37,735 nucleotides of DNA, taken from contig JACQGX010000415.1 of NCBI GenBank assembly GCA_016199265.1, forward strand, positions 1-37,735. The letters run 5' to 3'. The translations under genes were made by a program, and so were the position numbers. Numbering within the stretch: the first letter of the stretch is position 1; each line of letters starts with the position of its first letter. Under the pieces are notes generated by a model that did not search any database, had not been told where the DNA came from, and saw only the letters and a list, made by a program, of their open reading frames with translations. The DNA is from Chloroflexota bacterium. Lineage in GTDB: Bacteria; Chloroflexota; UBA11872; UBA12225. Below, piece after piece: positions 21,669 through 29,940 of the stretch.

Positions 21669-24097
21669 AGCGGTTCCGTGCTGACCGTCGCCGGATAGCA
21701 CACGCCAAAGAACTGGACGTAGAGGGCGGTGCCGGGCTGCGTGAACTCCACCGGCAGGAAGCCGTAAGCGATACTCTTGCCGACACTGTAGCCGAAGTTA
21801 GCGCTGGTGACGTAGCCGAGCACGCGGCCGCCGTCTCTGCGATCGAGAATCGGCTCCTTGCCCATCACCACCACACTGGAATCGTCGAGGGTGAGGCAGG
21901 AGAGCTTGCGCCGCACGCCCTGCTTCCCGAGGCGCAGCAGCGCGTCACGGCCGACGAAGTCGCCCTTCTTTAGATCGACCGCGAACTCCAACCCCGCCTC
22001 GTAGGGGTTGAACTCGGTGTGGATATCGGCACCCCACAGGCGGTAGCCCTTCTCCAGGCGCAGCGAATCGAAGGCACCACCGCCGGCGGCGATTACCCTG
22101 GTCTCCGTCAGTTCCTGTCCGGCCTGCCACAGCGTGTCCCAAAGCTGCAGACCGTATTCCATTGGCGCACAGAGCTCCCAGCCCAACTCGCCGACGTACG
22201 AGACGCGGAGCGCCAACGTCGAGACGTATCCCACGGCAATGTGTCGCGCGGTGAAGTAGGGAAACGCATCGGGTGATAGATCGTCCTCGGTCGTCCGCTG
22301 CACGAGGTCGCGTGCCCGCGGTCCCCATACGCCAACGCAGCAGTAGGCCGAGCTGATGTCCTGAAGGTGGACGCTCCCGTCGTCGGGTGCATGGCGGCGC
22401 AGCCAAGCGAGGTCGTGCCGGCCCTGGGCGCCGCCCGTGACCACCAGAAACCGATCGGCCGCCAGCCGCGTCACCGTCAGGTCGCAGGCGATTCCGCCCT
22501 GCTGGTCCAGCATCGACGTGTACGTGACGCGACCTATCGGCCGATCCACCTGGTTGGCGGCGACGTGGTTGAGGAAGGCAAGCGCGCCGGGCCCGGCTAC
22601 CTCGAATTTGGCGAAGGGCGTCAGATCGAAGAGCGCCACACCGTCGCGCACCGCCTTGTGTTCCGCGCCGATGATTGGCGACCAGTAGCGAGCCGTCCAA
22701 CCAGACCGCTCGGGCCAGTCCGGCCGGTAAGGGCCGGCCAGCAGGCCGGCGTTAGCGTGGAACCACTGCGGACGTTCCCAGCCGACATTCTCGAAGAAGA
22801 TGGCGCCGAGCTGCTCCAGCCGCGGGTAGAACGGGCTGCGTCGCAGGCCGCGCGGGCGCTCCATCTGCTGCCAGGGATGGATCACGTCATAGACTTCGGC
22901 ATACTGCTGGTAGGCGCGCGCACGGACGTACGGGCGCGTGTACGCGTGCGGCTGCAGCCGGGTGATGTCGCACTCGTGCAGGTCGATGGTGGGGATGCCA
23001 TCGACGATCCACTCGGCCACGACCTTGCCGACGCCACCGGCGTGGGTCACCCACACGGCCTCGGCGGCCCACAAGCCACGCACCTCGGTCTCGCCTAGGA
23101 TTGGGAACCCATCCGGCGTAAAGGAAAAGAGGCCGTTGAACCGATCCGTCAGGCCGACGTGGCGCAGCGCCGGCAGGACGTCGCACGCGTCCTCGAGCGA
23201 CTCGGCGAAGTGTTCGAGGGTAAACGGCATGATCGCCGCATGGTCGCTGTGCGCGATGGCTTCGGCATCGACCAGCAGCGGCTCGTGCCGGTACGAGCCG
23301 AAGCCGTAACAGTCGCCGTACTGCCGGAAGTAGAGGTCCTTGTCCTGGTGTCGCAGGATCGGATGGCGGATTTCCGCAGTCTCGCCGGCCAACTCGCGGA
23401 GCGGCGCCGTCCGGGTGAACGGGTGCTGGACTGGACTGAGTGGAATCGAGATGCCGGCTCGCTTCGCCACGGCTGGTCCCCAGATGCCGGCGGCGAGGAC
23501 GACGATCTCGGCCGCGATGCGGCCCTGCGGTGTCTGGACCGCGCGTACACGGCCAGCCTGGATCTCGAAGCCGGTCACCGATAGGTTGGCGTAGAAGGCA
23601 GCGCCCGCCTGCTCCGCCTCGCGCGCCAGCGCCTCGGTGATCGCGGCGGCCGTAACAACGCCGTCGGTCGGCACGTAAGAGGCGCCGTACAGGCCATCGG
23701 GTCGCAGCAGGGGGAGGAGATGACGCGCCTCGTCGGGACCAAGTAAGGCGGCCTCCAACCCCCACGACATGGACTGTCCGACGCGCCGCTTCAGCTCCGC
23801 GAAGCGTTCCGGCGTGGTGGCAATCTCCATGCTGCCGACTTGGAAGAAGGCCGGCCCGCTCGCGGGGCGCATCTGGGAATAGAGCCCGAGGCTCAGCCTG
23901 GCCAATTGGGTCATCGTCCGCGAGGCATTGTGCTGAAACATCAGTCCCGGCGCGTGTGACGTCGAGCCCCAATTCACAAAGAGCGGCCCCTGGTCGAGCA
24001 CGACCACGTCACGCCACCCCAGCCGTGTCAGATGGTATGCCGTGCTGCAGCCGACAATGCCGGCGCCGACGATTACGACCCGCGCATCTTTCCGCAT
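21635..24097 (-). CDS. Dimethylglycine/sarcosine dehydrogenase-type flavoprotein with GcvT folate domain
   Basis: This 820-residue two-part enzyme demethylates N-methylated glycines, handing the one-carbon unit to tetrahydrofolate. The N-terminal DAO domain has VVIVGAGIVGCSTAYHL and STSHAPGL; H48 is where mammalian dimethylglycine and sarcosine dehydrogenases attach FAD covalently. The middle FAO_M linker precedes a GcvT domain (from about residue 430: DGVALFDLTPFAKFEV, YTSMLDQQGGIACDLTVTR, GELGWELCAPMEY, LRLEKGYRLWG) and a GcvT C-terminal barrel. The ATG at 24097 has AAGGAGG five bases upstream. It is divergent from the IclR gene, and a methyltransferase of the betaine-homocysteine type follows that gene, which suggests a betaine to glycine pathway. 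Sarcosine, dimethylglycine or another N-methyl compound could be the substrate. Confidence 0.9.
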   Translation of the reverse strand: MRKDARVVIVGAGIVGCSTAYHLTRLGWRDVVVLDQGPLFVNWGSTSHAPGLMFQHNASRTMTQLARLSLGLYSQMRPASGPAFFQVGSMEIATTPERFAELKRRVGQSMSWGLEAALLGPDEARHLLPLLRPDGLYGASYVPTDGVVTAAAITEALAREAEQAGAAFYANLSVTGFEIQAGRVRAVQTPQGRIAAEIVVLAAGIWGPAVAKRAGISIPLSPVQHPFTRTAPLRELAGETAEIRHPILRHQDKDLYFRQYGDCYGFGSYRHEPLLVDAEAIAHSDHAAIMPFTLEHFAESLEDACDVLPALRHVGLTDRFNGLFSFTPDGFPILGETEVRGLWAAEAVWVTHAGGVGKVVAEWIVDGIPTIDLHECDITRLQPHAYTRPYVRARAYQQYAEVYDVIHPWQQMERPRGLRRSPFYPRLEQLGAIFFENVGWERPQWFHANAGLLAGPYRPDWPERSGWTARYWSPIIGAEHKAVRDGVALFDLTPFAKFEVAGPGALAFLNHVAANQVDRPIGRVTYTSMLDQQGGIACDLTVTRLAADRFLVVTGGAQGRHDLAWLRRHAPDDGSVHLQDISSAYCCVGVWGPRARDLVQRTTEDDLSPDAFPYFTARHIAVGYVSTLALRVSYVGELGWELCAPMEYGLQLWDTLWQAGQELTETRVIAAGGGAFDSLRLEKGYRLWGADIHTEFNPYEAGLEFAVDLKKGDFVGRDALLRLGKQGVRRKLSCLTLDDSSVVVMGKEPILDRRDGGRVLGYVTSANFGYSVGKSIAYGFLPVEFTQPGTALYVQFFGVCYPATVSTEPLYDPKHTRLRR

Positions 24098-24142
24098 CGC
24101 TGCCTCCTTCGCTTGTGCCTGCGGCCTTGTGCCCAATGAAAC

Positions 24143-24172
24143 CACATTGTAGACACAGTGACCATAACATGG
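24143..24172. promoter_or_regulatory. Divergent regulatory region between flavoprotein and IclR genes
   Basis: It contains a minus-strand -10 box TACAAT (24151-24146) for the flavoprotein gene, an imperfect inverted repeat CACATTGT-AG-ACACAGTG (24143-24160, 6 of 8 pairs) and a perfect one, CCAT-AAC-ATGG (24162-24172). These are candidate binding sites for the adjacent IclR protein. Confidence 0.4.
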
Positions 24173-24209
24173 TATCCTGCCGGTCAGAGACGAGGATCAG
24201 CGGCCACAG

Positions 24210-25157
24210 ATGAGACAGCATTTGCGGCGTACATCAGATACACCAGATACACCAGATACACCGGCGGCGCCGCCGGTACCGCGCGCAGTATCAGAGGTGT
24301 CCGACTCAGCCGATCGCGATAGCGACCAGGTGGCGGTGCATGGTGCGCAGGCAATCAGACGTGCGCTGGCCGTGCTCCGCACCGTGGCGGCCGCGCCGGG
24401 TGGTGTCACCGCCGCGCTGGTGACACAGCGCGTCGATCTGCCGCGTACGACGGCAATTCGGCTGCTCAAGGCGCTGGAGGCCGAAGGGTTGGTGCGGGCC
24501 GATACCGCCACCGGCTACGTGATCGGCTCAGGGGTGCTCGAGCTAGCGGGACAATATCTCTCACGGCTCGATGTCCGCCGCGTTGCGCTGCCGGCGCTGT
24601 GGCAACTGGCGAATGGTACCCGCGAGACGGTAAACCTGGCCATCCAGGACGGCCTGCAGTCGGTCTGTATCGAGCAGATTGAGAGTCCCCACGCCATTCG
24701 CGCCGTCAACTGGATCGGGCGCCGGCTGCCGGTGCACGCCACGGCGATCGGCAAAGCCTGGCTCGCCTCCCAGCCGCCGACGGTGATCGATGACGTGCTC
24801 GCCCGGCTGACAGACGCAGCGGGACGGCTCCCGGCCTTCACCGAGCACACGATCGTCGACTCGGCAGCGCTGCTCCAGGAGCTGGACCAGGCGCGGCGAC
24901 GCGGGTACGCCGTCACGCGCGAAGAACTGGAACCGTGGCTGAACGCCGTAGCGGCGCCGATCTTTGGTCACGACGGTACCGTGGCCGCGACGCTCGTCGT
25001 CTCCGGACCGTCGTTCCGCCTGAATGCCAGGCGCATCGGCGAGTTGGGTGCCCGCACGCTGGCAGCCGCCGCCGAAACGTCGGCAGCGCTGGGATACCGA
25101 CCGAGTGAGCAGAGCGGCACGCAAGCCAAGACCGGGAATCACCAAAGCCAGAGCTGA
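24210..25157 (+). CDS. IclR-family transcriptional regulator
   Basis: This 315-residue regulator has a winged helix-turn-helix (AIRRALAVLRTVAAAPGGVTAALV through RTTAIRLLKALEAEGLVRAD, about residues 48-95) and an IclR effector domain with SVCIEQIESPHAIRAVNWIGRRLPVHATAIGKAWLA, typical of the family. The first 45 residues are unusual: a SDTPDTPDTP stretch encoded by a 9-bp tandem repeat, then an acidic region, all outside the family domains. The start may therefore lie further in. It is 13 bases before the betaine-homocysteine methyltransferase-like gene and divergent from the flavoprotein gene, so it probably controls both in response to a methylated amine or related acid. Confidence 0.9.
   Translation: MRQHLRRTSDTPDTPDTPAAPPVPRAVSEVSDSADRDSDQVAVHGAQAIRRALAVLRTVAAAPGGVTAALVTQRVDLPRTTAIRLLKALEAEGLVRADTATGYVIGSGVLELAGQYLSRLDVRRVALPALWQLANGTRETVNLAIQDGLQSVCIEQIESPHAIRAVNWIGRRLPVHATAIGKAWLASQPPTVIDDVLARLTDAAGRLPAFTEHTIVDSAALLQELDQARRRGYAVTREELEPWLNAVAAPIFGHDGTVAATLVVSGPSFRLNARRIGELGARTLAAAAETSAALGYRPSEQSGTQAKTGNHQSQS
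24233..24262. repeat. 9-bp tandem repeat in the IclR N-terminal coding region
   Basis: ATCAGATAC-ACCAGATAC-ACCAGATAC-ACC, encoding D-T-P units. In-frame length changes of such a repeat would alter only a disordered tail. Confidence 0.85.
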
Positions 25158-25170
25158 AGGAGGATCGTCG

Positions 25171-26178
25171 ATGCCGAAACCACTCTTGGAGCAGCTCAAA
25201 GAAGGCGTCGTGCTGGGCGACGGCGGGTACATCGTGGAGCTGGAGCAGCGCGGGTACGTCGTCGCCGGCGCGTTCACGCCGGAGGTGGTTGTCACCCACC
25301 CCAACGCCGTGCGCTCGATGTACGAGGAGATGCGTCACGCCGGCGCCGAGGTCTTACAAGTAATGGCCTTCTATGGCAGCCGGGAAAAGCTCGCCACCGT
25401 CGGCGCGGCCGACCAGACGTTTGCCGTCAATCAGCAGGCCACCCGAATGGCCCGCGAGGTCGCCAGCGACCGGGCACTCGTCGCCGGCGACCTGAGCACG
25501 ACCTGGAAGTGGGCGCCGGATAGCCCTTCGGCCCGCACGCTCGTCGCCGGCATGTTCGACGAGCAGATCGAGGCGCAGGAGGGGGTAGATCTCTTCATCG
25601 GCGAGACGTTCTTCCACTTCGGCGAGGCGCGCCTTTGCCTGGAGCGGATCAGGGCGAAGTCGACGGTGCCGGCCATGATCACGCTCTCGTTCCGCGCGTC
25701 CAACGTGCTGGACGACGGCCTCTCGGCGGCCGAGGCCGCGAAGCGACTGCGTGACGCCGGCGCCGACGTCGTGGGGGTGAACTGCATGCGCGACCCAGAG
25801 CGGATCTACCCGATTCTGCAGGAGATGCGCGACGCGGTGGACGGTTTCATGGCGGCGCAGCCGGCCGCGTTCCGCACCACTTGGGAGACACCATGGTTTA
25901 CCGGCAGTCCCGCCTTCCCGGACAAGATGGATCCGCTGGTGCTCACGCGCTACGAGATGGCCGACTTCGCGCGCAAGGCCCAGGCGATGGGGGTGCAGTA
26001 CATCGGCGCGTGCTGCGGCGCCATCGGCAGCCACATTCGTGAGATGGCCAAGGTGCTCGGTAAATACCGCGAAGAGCGGGTCTGGAAGTTCGATCCCGAT
26101 GCGCCGATGAGCGAGACCGAGTACAACTGGGAGCGGCGCGGCGCACGTGCCCCAGGCGCGGCGCCGATCGCCGTGTGA
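25171..26178 (+). CDS. Betaine-homocysteine S-methyltransferase-like enzyme
   Basis: This 335-residue zinc enzyme of the homocysteine S-methyltransferase barrel moves a methyl group from a donor such as betaine to homocysteine. Marks: LGDGGYIVELEQRGYV, AGAFTPEVVVTHPNAVR (very like mammalian BHMT), FYGSREKLATVG, and the zinc ligands C205 (VGVNCMRDP) and C281-C282 (YIGACCGAIGSHIR). ATG 25171 has AAGGAGG eight bases upstream; the longer frame to 25024 overlaps the IclR gene and was rejected. With the dimethylglycine/sarcosine-type flavoprotein nearby, it would supply dimethylglycine from betaine, and that flavoprotein would degrade it. A methyl donor other than betaine cannot be excluded. Confidence 0.87.
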   Translation: MPKPLLEQLKEGVVLGDGGYIVELEQRGYVVAGAFTPEVVVTHPNAVRSMYEEMRHAGAEVLQVMAFYGSREKLATVGAADQTFAVNQQATRMAREVASDRALVAGDLSTTWKWAPDSPSARTLVAGMFDEQIEAQEGVDLFIGETFFHFGEARLCLERIRAKSTVPAMITLSFRASNVLDDGLSAAEAAKRLRDAGADVVGVNCMRDPERIYPILQEMRDAVDGFMAAQPAAFRTTWETPWFTGSPAFPDKMDPLVLTRYEMADFARKAQAMGVQYIGACCGAIGSHIREMAKVLGKYREERVWKFDPDAPMSETEYNWERRGARAPGAAPIAV

Positions 26179-26202
26179 GTGGGCAGTGCAGGAGCCGTTT
26201 GC

Positions 26203-28314
26203 GTGCGTGGTGAAGACATAGATCCCCGGCTTGGACATGCCTTGCTCGTGCCGGACTCGCCGGTGTGGGCCGGTGCGCGCGGCGCATGGACATTCGTGTA
26301 CACCGTCGGCGAACGTCCGATTGGGGCCGGCGGTAGCGTCCGCGTCGAGATCCCGCACGGGTTCAGCGCGCCTCAGGTGGACCATCCCGGGCGGGTTCTT
26401 GGCCTCGTCCAGGCGTCCACCTCCCAGGAAGACGTCACCTTCGACGTCCGGCTGCGGCCGCCGTTCCCTCGTCCGGATTCCCATGCCTTTCTCCGCTCTG
26501 GCCAGCCGGTCTACGTCCTGATCACCTCCGGCGGCCTCAGGTCCGGCGAACAGCTCACGCTACACTACGGCCACGTGGCTTCCCGCGCGGGCTTGGGCGC
26601 GCGGGCGCAGTGCTTCAGCGGGCTGGCCGAATTCACCGTCGCCGTCGATCCCGATGGCTCGCACGCCGGCCGCTACACGGGCTATACACTGGTGGGAGCG
26701 CCGCTGCCCCTGCGCGTCACCGGGGGACTGCCTCACCGGGTGCTGTTGGTGTCGCGAGGCGCACCGGGACGCCCATCGGGGGGCAGCCATCCAACCGCAT
26801 CGGCTTCGCCGCCCACCTTGATCGCACTCGACCGGCACGAGAATCCGGCCGCCGCCGGCACACTTCTGGTCGCGCCGGCGGAGAGCGGCGGGAATACCGG
26901 TAACGCCGGCCGCGAACGCCGCATCTGGGATGTCGGCGCAACGGGGCCGACCCTTTCGCTTGAACCCCATGAGATCGGGCACGTTGCGCGTCCGGTCGCC
27001 GGGGACAACGGCGCCAACGGCACCAACGGCGCCAACGGAACCACAGGAGCCGGCAGCGGTAGCGGCAGCGTCTGGCGGCCGCGAGCACGCATCACATTCT
27101 TGGGCCCGCCGCCGGAGGTCGCGGCCCAGGGCGGCCCTGCGGGGCTGCTCTTGCCGGAGGACGCCGCACCGCCTGCGCCGTTTGGCCAGGTCGACGTCGC
27201 CGGCAACCCAGTCGACCTTTCGCCTGAGACGGCTGGCTCGTATCAGGTGTTTTGGGGAGACCTGCACACGCACACCAACCTGGCAGACGGGAGGGGCACG
27301 CCCGACGACATCTGCATCTTCGCCCGCGATCGCGCGCTCCTCGACTTCGTCGCGGTGCACGACCACGTCGAAGATTTGACAGACCGCGACTGGGACCACC
27401 TGTGCGAGGCCGCCGCCCGGCACAACGCTGCCGGCCGGTTCGTCACGCTCGTCGGCTACGAGTACTCGCCCGACTGGCCGCGAACCTACCTGCACGGGGA
27501 CAAGAACGTGTACTTCCCGGGTGAGGCTGGCCTGCTGTTTCCGCCGATTCGCGGGCCGCGCGTCTATGAGAACCCACCGCAGGTCATCGAGGAGATCGCC
27601 GCCGCGCTCAAGGAAGTGGGTGCGCTGATGATGGCCCACACGCACGCGCGTAACGTCGCCTCGTTCTATGACCCCGAACTCCTCCGGTTGGTCGAAGTCT
27701 ACTCGTGTTGGGGCAACTCGGAGCGCCGCGAGACGGCCGCCGCCGCGCGGCCGGTGATGCCGGCACTCTATGCTGACTTCTCCGGCCACTACGTGCAGGA
27801 CGCCCTGGCTCGCGGGTTCCGCGTCGGCCTGGTCGCCTCCAGCGATGACCACTCCGGGCATCCCGGCCTGGCCACGTGGCACGCCCAGGCGCGGTGGTAC
27901 CCCGGCGGCCTCGTGGGCGTGTACGCCCACTCGCTCAACCGCGCCGACATCTGGGCGGCGCTGTGGGCGCGGCGGTGTTACGGCACGACCGGTGCACGCG
28001 TCGTCGTCGAGTTCGCCGTTGCCGGCGCGATGATGGGCAGCGAAGTCCACGTCGATCGTCGGTCGGCGATGCTGCAGATCACGGCCCGCGTGCTCGGCAC
28101 CGGACCGCTGGCGCACCTGACGGTCGTCCGCGATAACCAAGATTGGCGAGAGTGGAGCTATTCGCTCGCGCACGCGCCGTGGGATGTCTCGACGACGGTT
28201 GGGGAGACGCCGGGCGACCTTTCCCCCGGCACGCACTACTACTACTTGCGAGTAGTGCAACACGACGGCACCCGGGCGTGGAGCAGTCCGGTGTGGGTGG
28301 AGGTTGCCGCATGA
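26203..28314 (+). CDS. CehA/McbA-family PHP-type metallohydrolase
   Basis: This 703-residue protein has a C-terminal half with the PHP-type metal motifs of CehA/McbA hydrolases: GDLHTHTNLADG (about 351-362), AVHDHVEDL, HTHARN and SSDDHSGHPG (about 545-554). CehA-type enzymes cleave carbamate or phosphonate esters in some bacteria; most relatives are uncharacterised. The first 330 residues are beta-rich and contain a linker of N-G-A-N-G-T units (encoded by a short tandem repeat) before the catalytic part. No signal peptide is seen. GTG 26203 follows GGAG by eight bases; a GTG at 26179 directly after the previous stop is the other option. Its end overlaps the next gene by ATGA. Substrate unknown; the cluster suggests an imported organic compound. 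Confidence 0.82.
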   Translation: MRGEDIDPRLGHALLVPDSPVWAGARGAWTFVYTVGERPIGAGGSVRVEIPHGFSAPQVDHPGRVLGLVQASTSQEDVTFDVRLRPPFPRPDSHAFLRSGQPVYVLITSGGLRSGEQLTLHYGHVASRAGLGARAQCFSGLAEFTVAVDPDGSHAGRYTGYTLVGAPLPLRVTGGLPHRVLLVSRGAPGRPSGGSHPTASASPPTLIALDRHENPAAAGTLLVAPAESGGNTGNAGRERRIWDVGATGPTLSLEPHEIGHVARPVAGDNGANGTNGANGTTGAGSGSGSVWRPRARITFLGPPPEVAAQGGPAGLLLPEDAAPPAPFGQVDVAGNPVDLSPETAGSYQVFWGDLHTHTNLADGRGTPDDICIFARDRALLDFVAVHDHVEDLTDRDWDHLCEAAARHNAAGRFVTLVGYEYSPDWPRTYLHGDKNVYFPGEAGLLFPPIRGPRVYENPPQVIEEIAAALKEVGALMMAHTHARNVASFYDPELLRLVEVYSCWGNSERRETAAAARPVMPALYADFSGHYVQDALARGFRVGLVASSDDHSGHPGLATWHAQARWYPGGLVGVYAHSLNRADIWAALWARRCYGTTGARVVVEFAVAGAMMGSEVHVDRRSAMLQITARVLGTGPLAHLTVVRDNQDWREWSYSLAHAPWDVSTTVGETPGDLSPGTHYYYLRVVQHDGTRAWSSPVWVEVAA

Positions 28315-29819
28315 GCCGGGCACGGCCGCTCCAGACAGCTTTACGGTCTGTCATCCTGCCAGCCCAACCGCTCGACGTCATCCTGCTCTTCGACGTCGAA
28401 GACATCTTCAGCCCGCCGGAGGTCGGCAACGACGACAGCATCAAGGAGCTGGCCACGATCCTGGTGGAAGAAGGGCTGCGCGGCACGTTCCTCTACATCG
28501 GCGACCGGGCGCTGCTCCTGCGCGAGCGGCGCCGCGACGACGTGATCGCGGCTATGGCGCCGCATGAGGTTGGACTGCATACCCGTAGCGCGCGACACCT
28601 CTGTTCTCCCGAGTACGTGCAGCGAAACGATTGGGATCAGGGGCTGGTGGAAGCACTCCGCCATGAGAGGGAGGGCGTCGAGATCATCCGCGACGTCTTC
28701 GGTAAACCGGCGTGCGCTCTGAGCACCCACAACGTCTTTGCGACACCGCACAGCCAGCGAGCGGCGGCCATCTTGGGGCTGCCCTACGTCTATGCGTACC
28801 CGGCGGCCCCACCATACTACAGCGTGAGCTGGTACGCCGGGGCACTCGGCTTTCCCTGGGCCAGCCCCACACTCGGCGGCCAGCCATTCCGAGCCTACTT
28901 CGCCGGGTTCGACGATCGGTACCCGGACACGCCGGCCTTCGATGCTCATCTCGTGCGCCTGGACCAGCATATTGACACGTGCCTGAACGAAGGACAGCGA
29001 TTCCTTTCCTTGTTTCTCTACCATCCGCAACGACTCCGGTTGGCCGAGTTCATCGACCGCTACTGGTCACCCAACGGCGTCAACTACCCGCCAGAGCAGT
29101 GGGGCCGTTACGGAACGCCGTCGCGCTACACGCCGAGCCAGGTAGCGACCTCGCTGGCCAACTTCCGCCGCCTGGCACGCTGGATCCGCAACGATCCCCG
29201 CCTGGACCCAATGACCGTAACGGAGGCCGTGCGGCGGTACGGCTCACAGCCAGACACCGTCACCCGCGATGATCTGCTCGAGGCGGCCCAGTCGATCTGC
29301 GCGGCCGACGAGATCCTGCTGCACACGCCGTTCAGCCCGGCGGAAGTCCTCGTTGCCCTGGCCCGCGCCGTCGCGGCGTTCGCGACCGAAGGCGCACTGC
29401 CGGCGACCGTGCCGCGCTTGGATGCGCTTGGCCCGGTGCGCAACCTGATCGTCCAGCCAGAAGCACAGGGCTACACCTGGGACATGATCGTCCGACGGGG
29501 CCGCGAGTTGCTGGCGCACGTCGATGCGACGGGCCACCTGCCGGCCATGCTCGGTGATGGCGGCGAACGGGTTGGCGCCAACCACCTCTATCGAGCGCTC
29601 GCGGAGGCCTATGTCGCGATCCGCGCCGGCACCACGCCGCCCGAAGTGCGCCTCCGGCCGATGCCGCGCTACCCGCAACTCGCCGTTCCCATTGGCCTGC
29701 GGTTCCTGCAAGCGGCCGAGGGGCACGTGCTCGATCCCAATCTCGACGTCGACGCGCTCTACCGGCACGGCAAGCTGCAGACGTGGACACTGAAGCCGGC
29801 CACCATCCGGCCGGGGTAG
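28311..29819 (+). CDS. Polysaccharide deacetylase-like (NodB-fold) protein
   Basis: This 502-residue protein starts with a NodB-like fold: VILLFDVEDIFSPPE (metal and catalytic acids), GTFLYIGDRALLL, and HEVGLHTRSARH with the H-x(3-4)-H metal pair. The second half is alpha-helical and unassigned. Such proteins deacetylate or deformylate carbohydrates or act as unknown C-N hydrolases. ATG 28311 overlaps the preceding stop (ATGA) with GAGG upstream, so translation is coupled to the CehA-type gene. It is of similar general type to the remnant at 8415-8744, but that copy keeps only the tail. The specific reaction is not known. Confidence 0.72.
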   Translation: MSRARPLQTALRSVILPAQPLDVILLFDVEDIFSPPEVGNDDSIKELATILVEEGLRGTFLYIGDRALLLRERRRDDVIAAMAPHEVGLHTRSARHLCSPEYVQRNDWDQGLVEALRHEREGVEIIRDVFGKPACALSTHNVFATPHSQRAAAILGLPYVYAYPAAPPYYSVSWYAGALGFPWASPTLGGQPFRAYFAGFDDRYPDTPAFDAHLVRLDQHIDTCLNEGQRFLSLFLYHPQRLRLAEFIDRYWSPNGVNYPPEQWGRYGTPSRYTPSQVATSLANFRRLARWIRNDPRLDPMTVTEAVRRYGSQPDTVTRDDLLEAAQSICAADEILLHTPFSPAEVLVALARAVAAFATEGALPATVPRLDALGPVRNLIVQPEAQGYTWDMIVRRGRELLAHVDATGHLPAMLGDGGERVGANHLYRALAEAYVAIRAGTTPPEVRLRPMPRYPQLAVPIGLRFLQAAEGHVLDPNLDVDALYRHGKLQTWTLKPATIRPG

Positions 29820-29940
29820 CCGGACGCGTACATCGACCGACGACAACGAGTGAACGAATGAGGGAGGTGAGAACACGCAAGGACGCAGGCATGGATCGAC
29901 GCAGGTATTGATCAGTGATATTGCGATTGGGAGGTGTCAC

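Noticed and set aside
24233-24262. CRISPR-like repeat
   Set aside because: Three 9-bp units in tandem without spacers; it is a coding microsatellite.
26560-28323. A 587-residue minus-strand ORF
   Set aside because: Antisense shadow of the CehA/McbA-type gene; composition rich in R, H and V and no family motifs.
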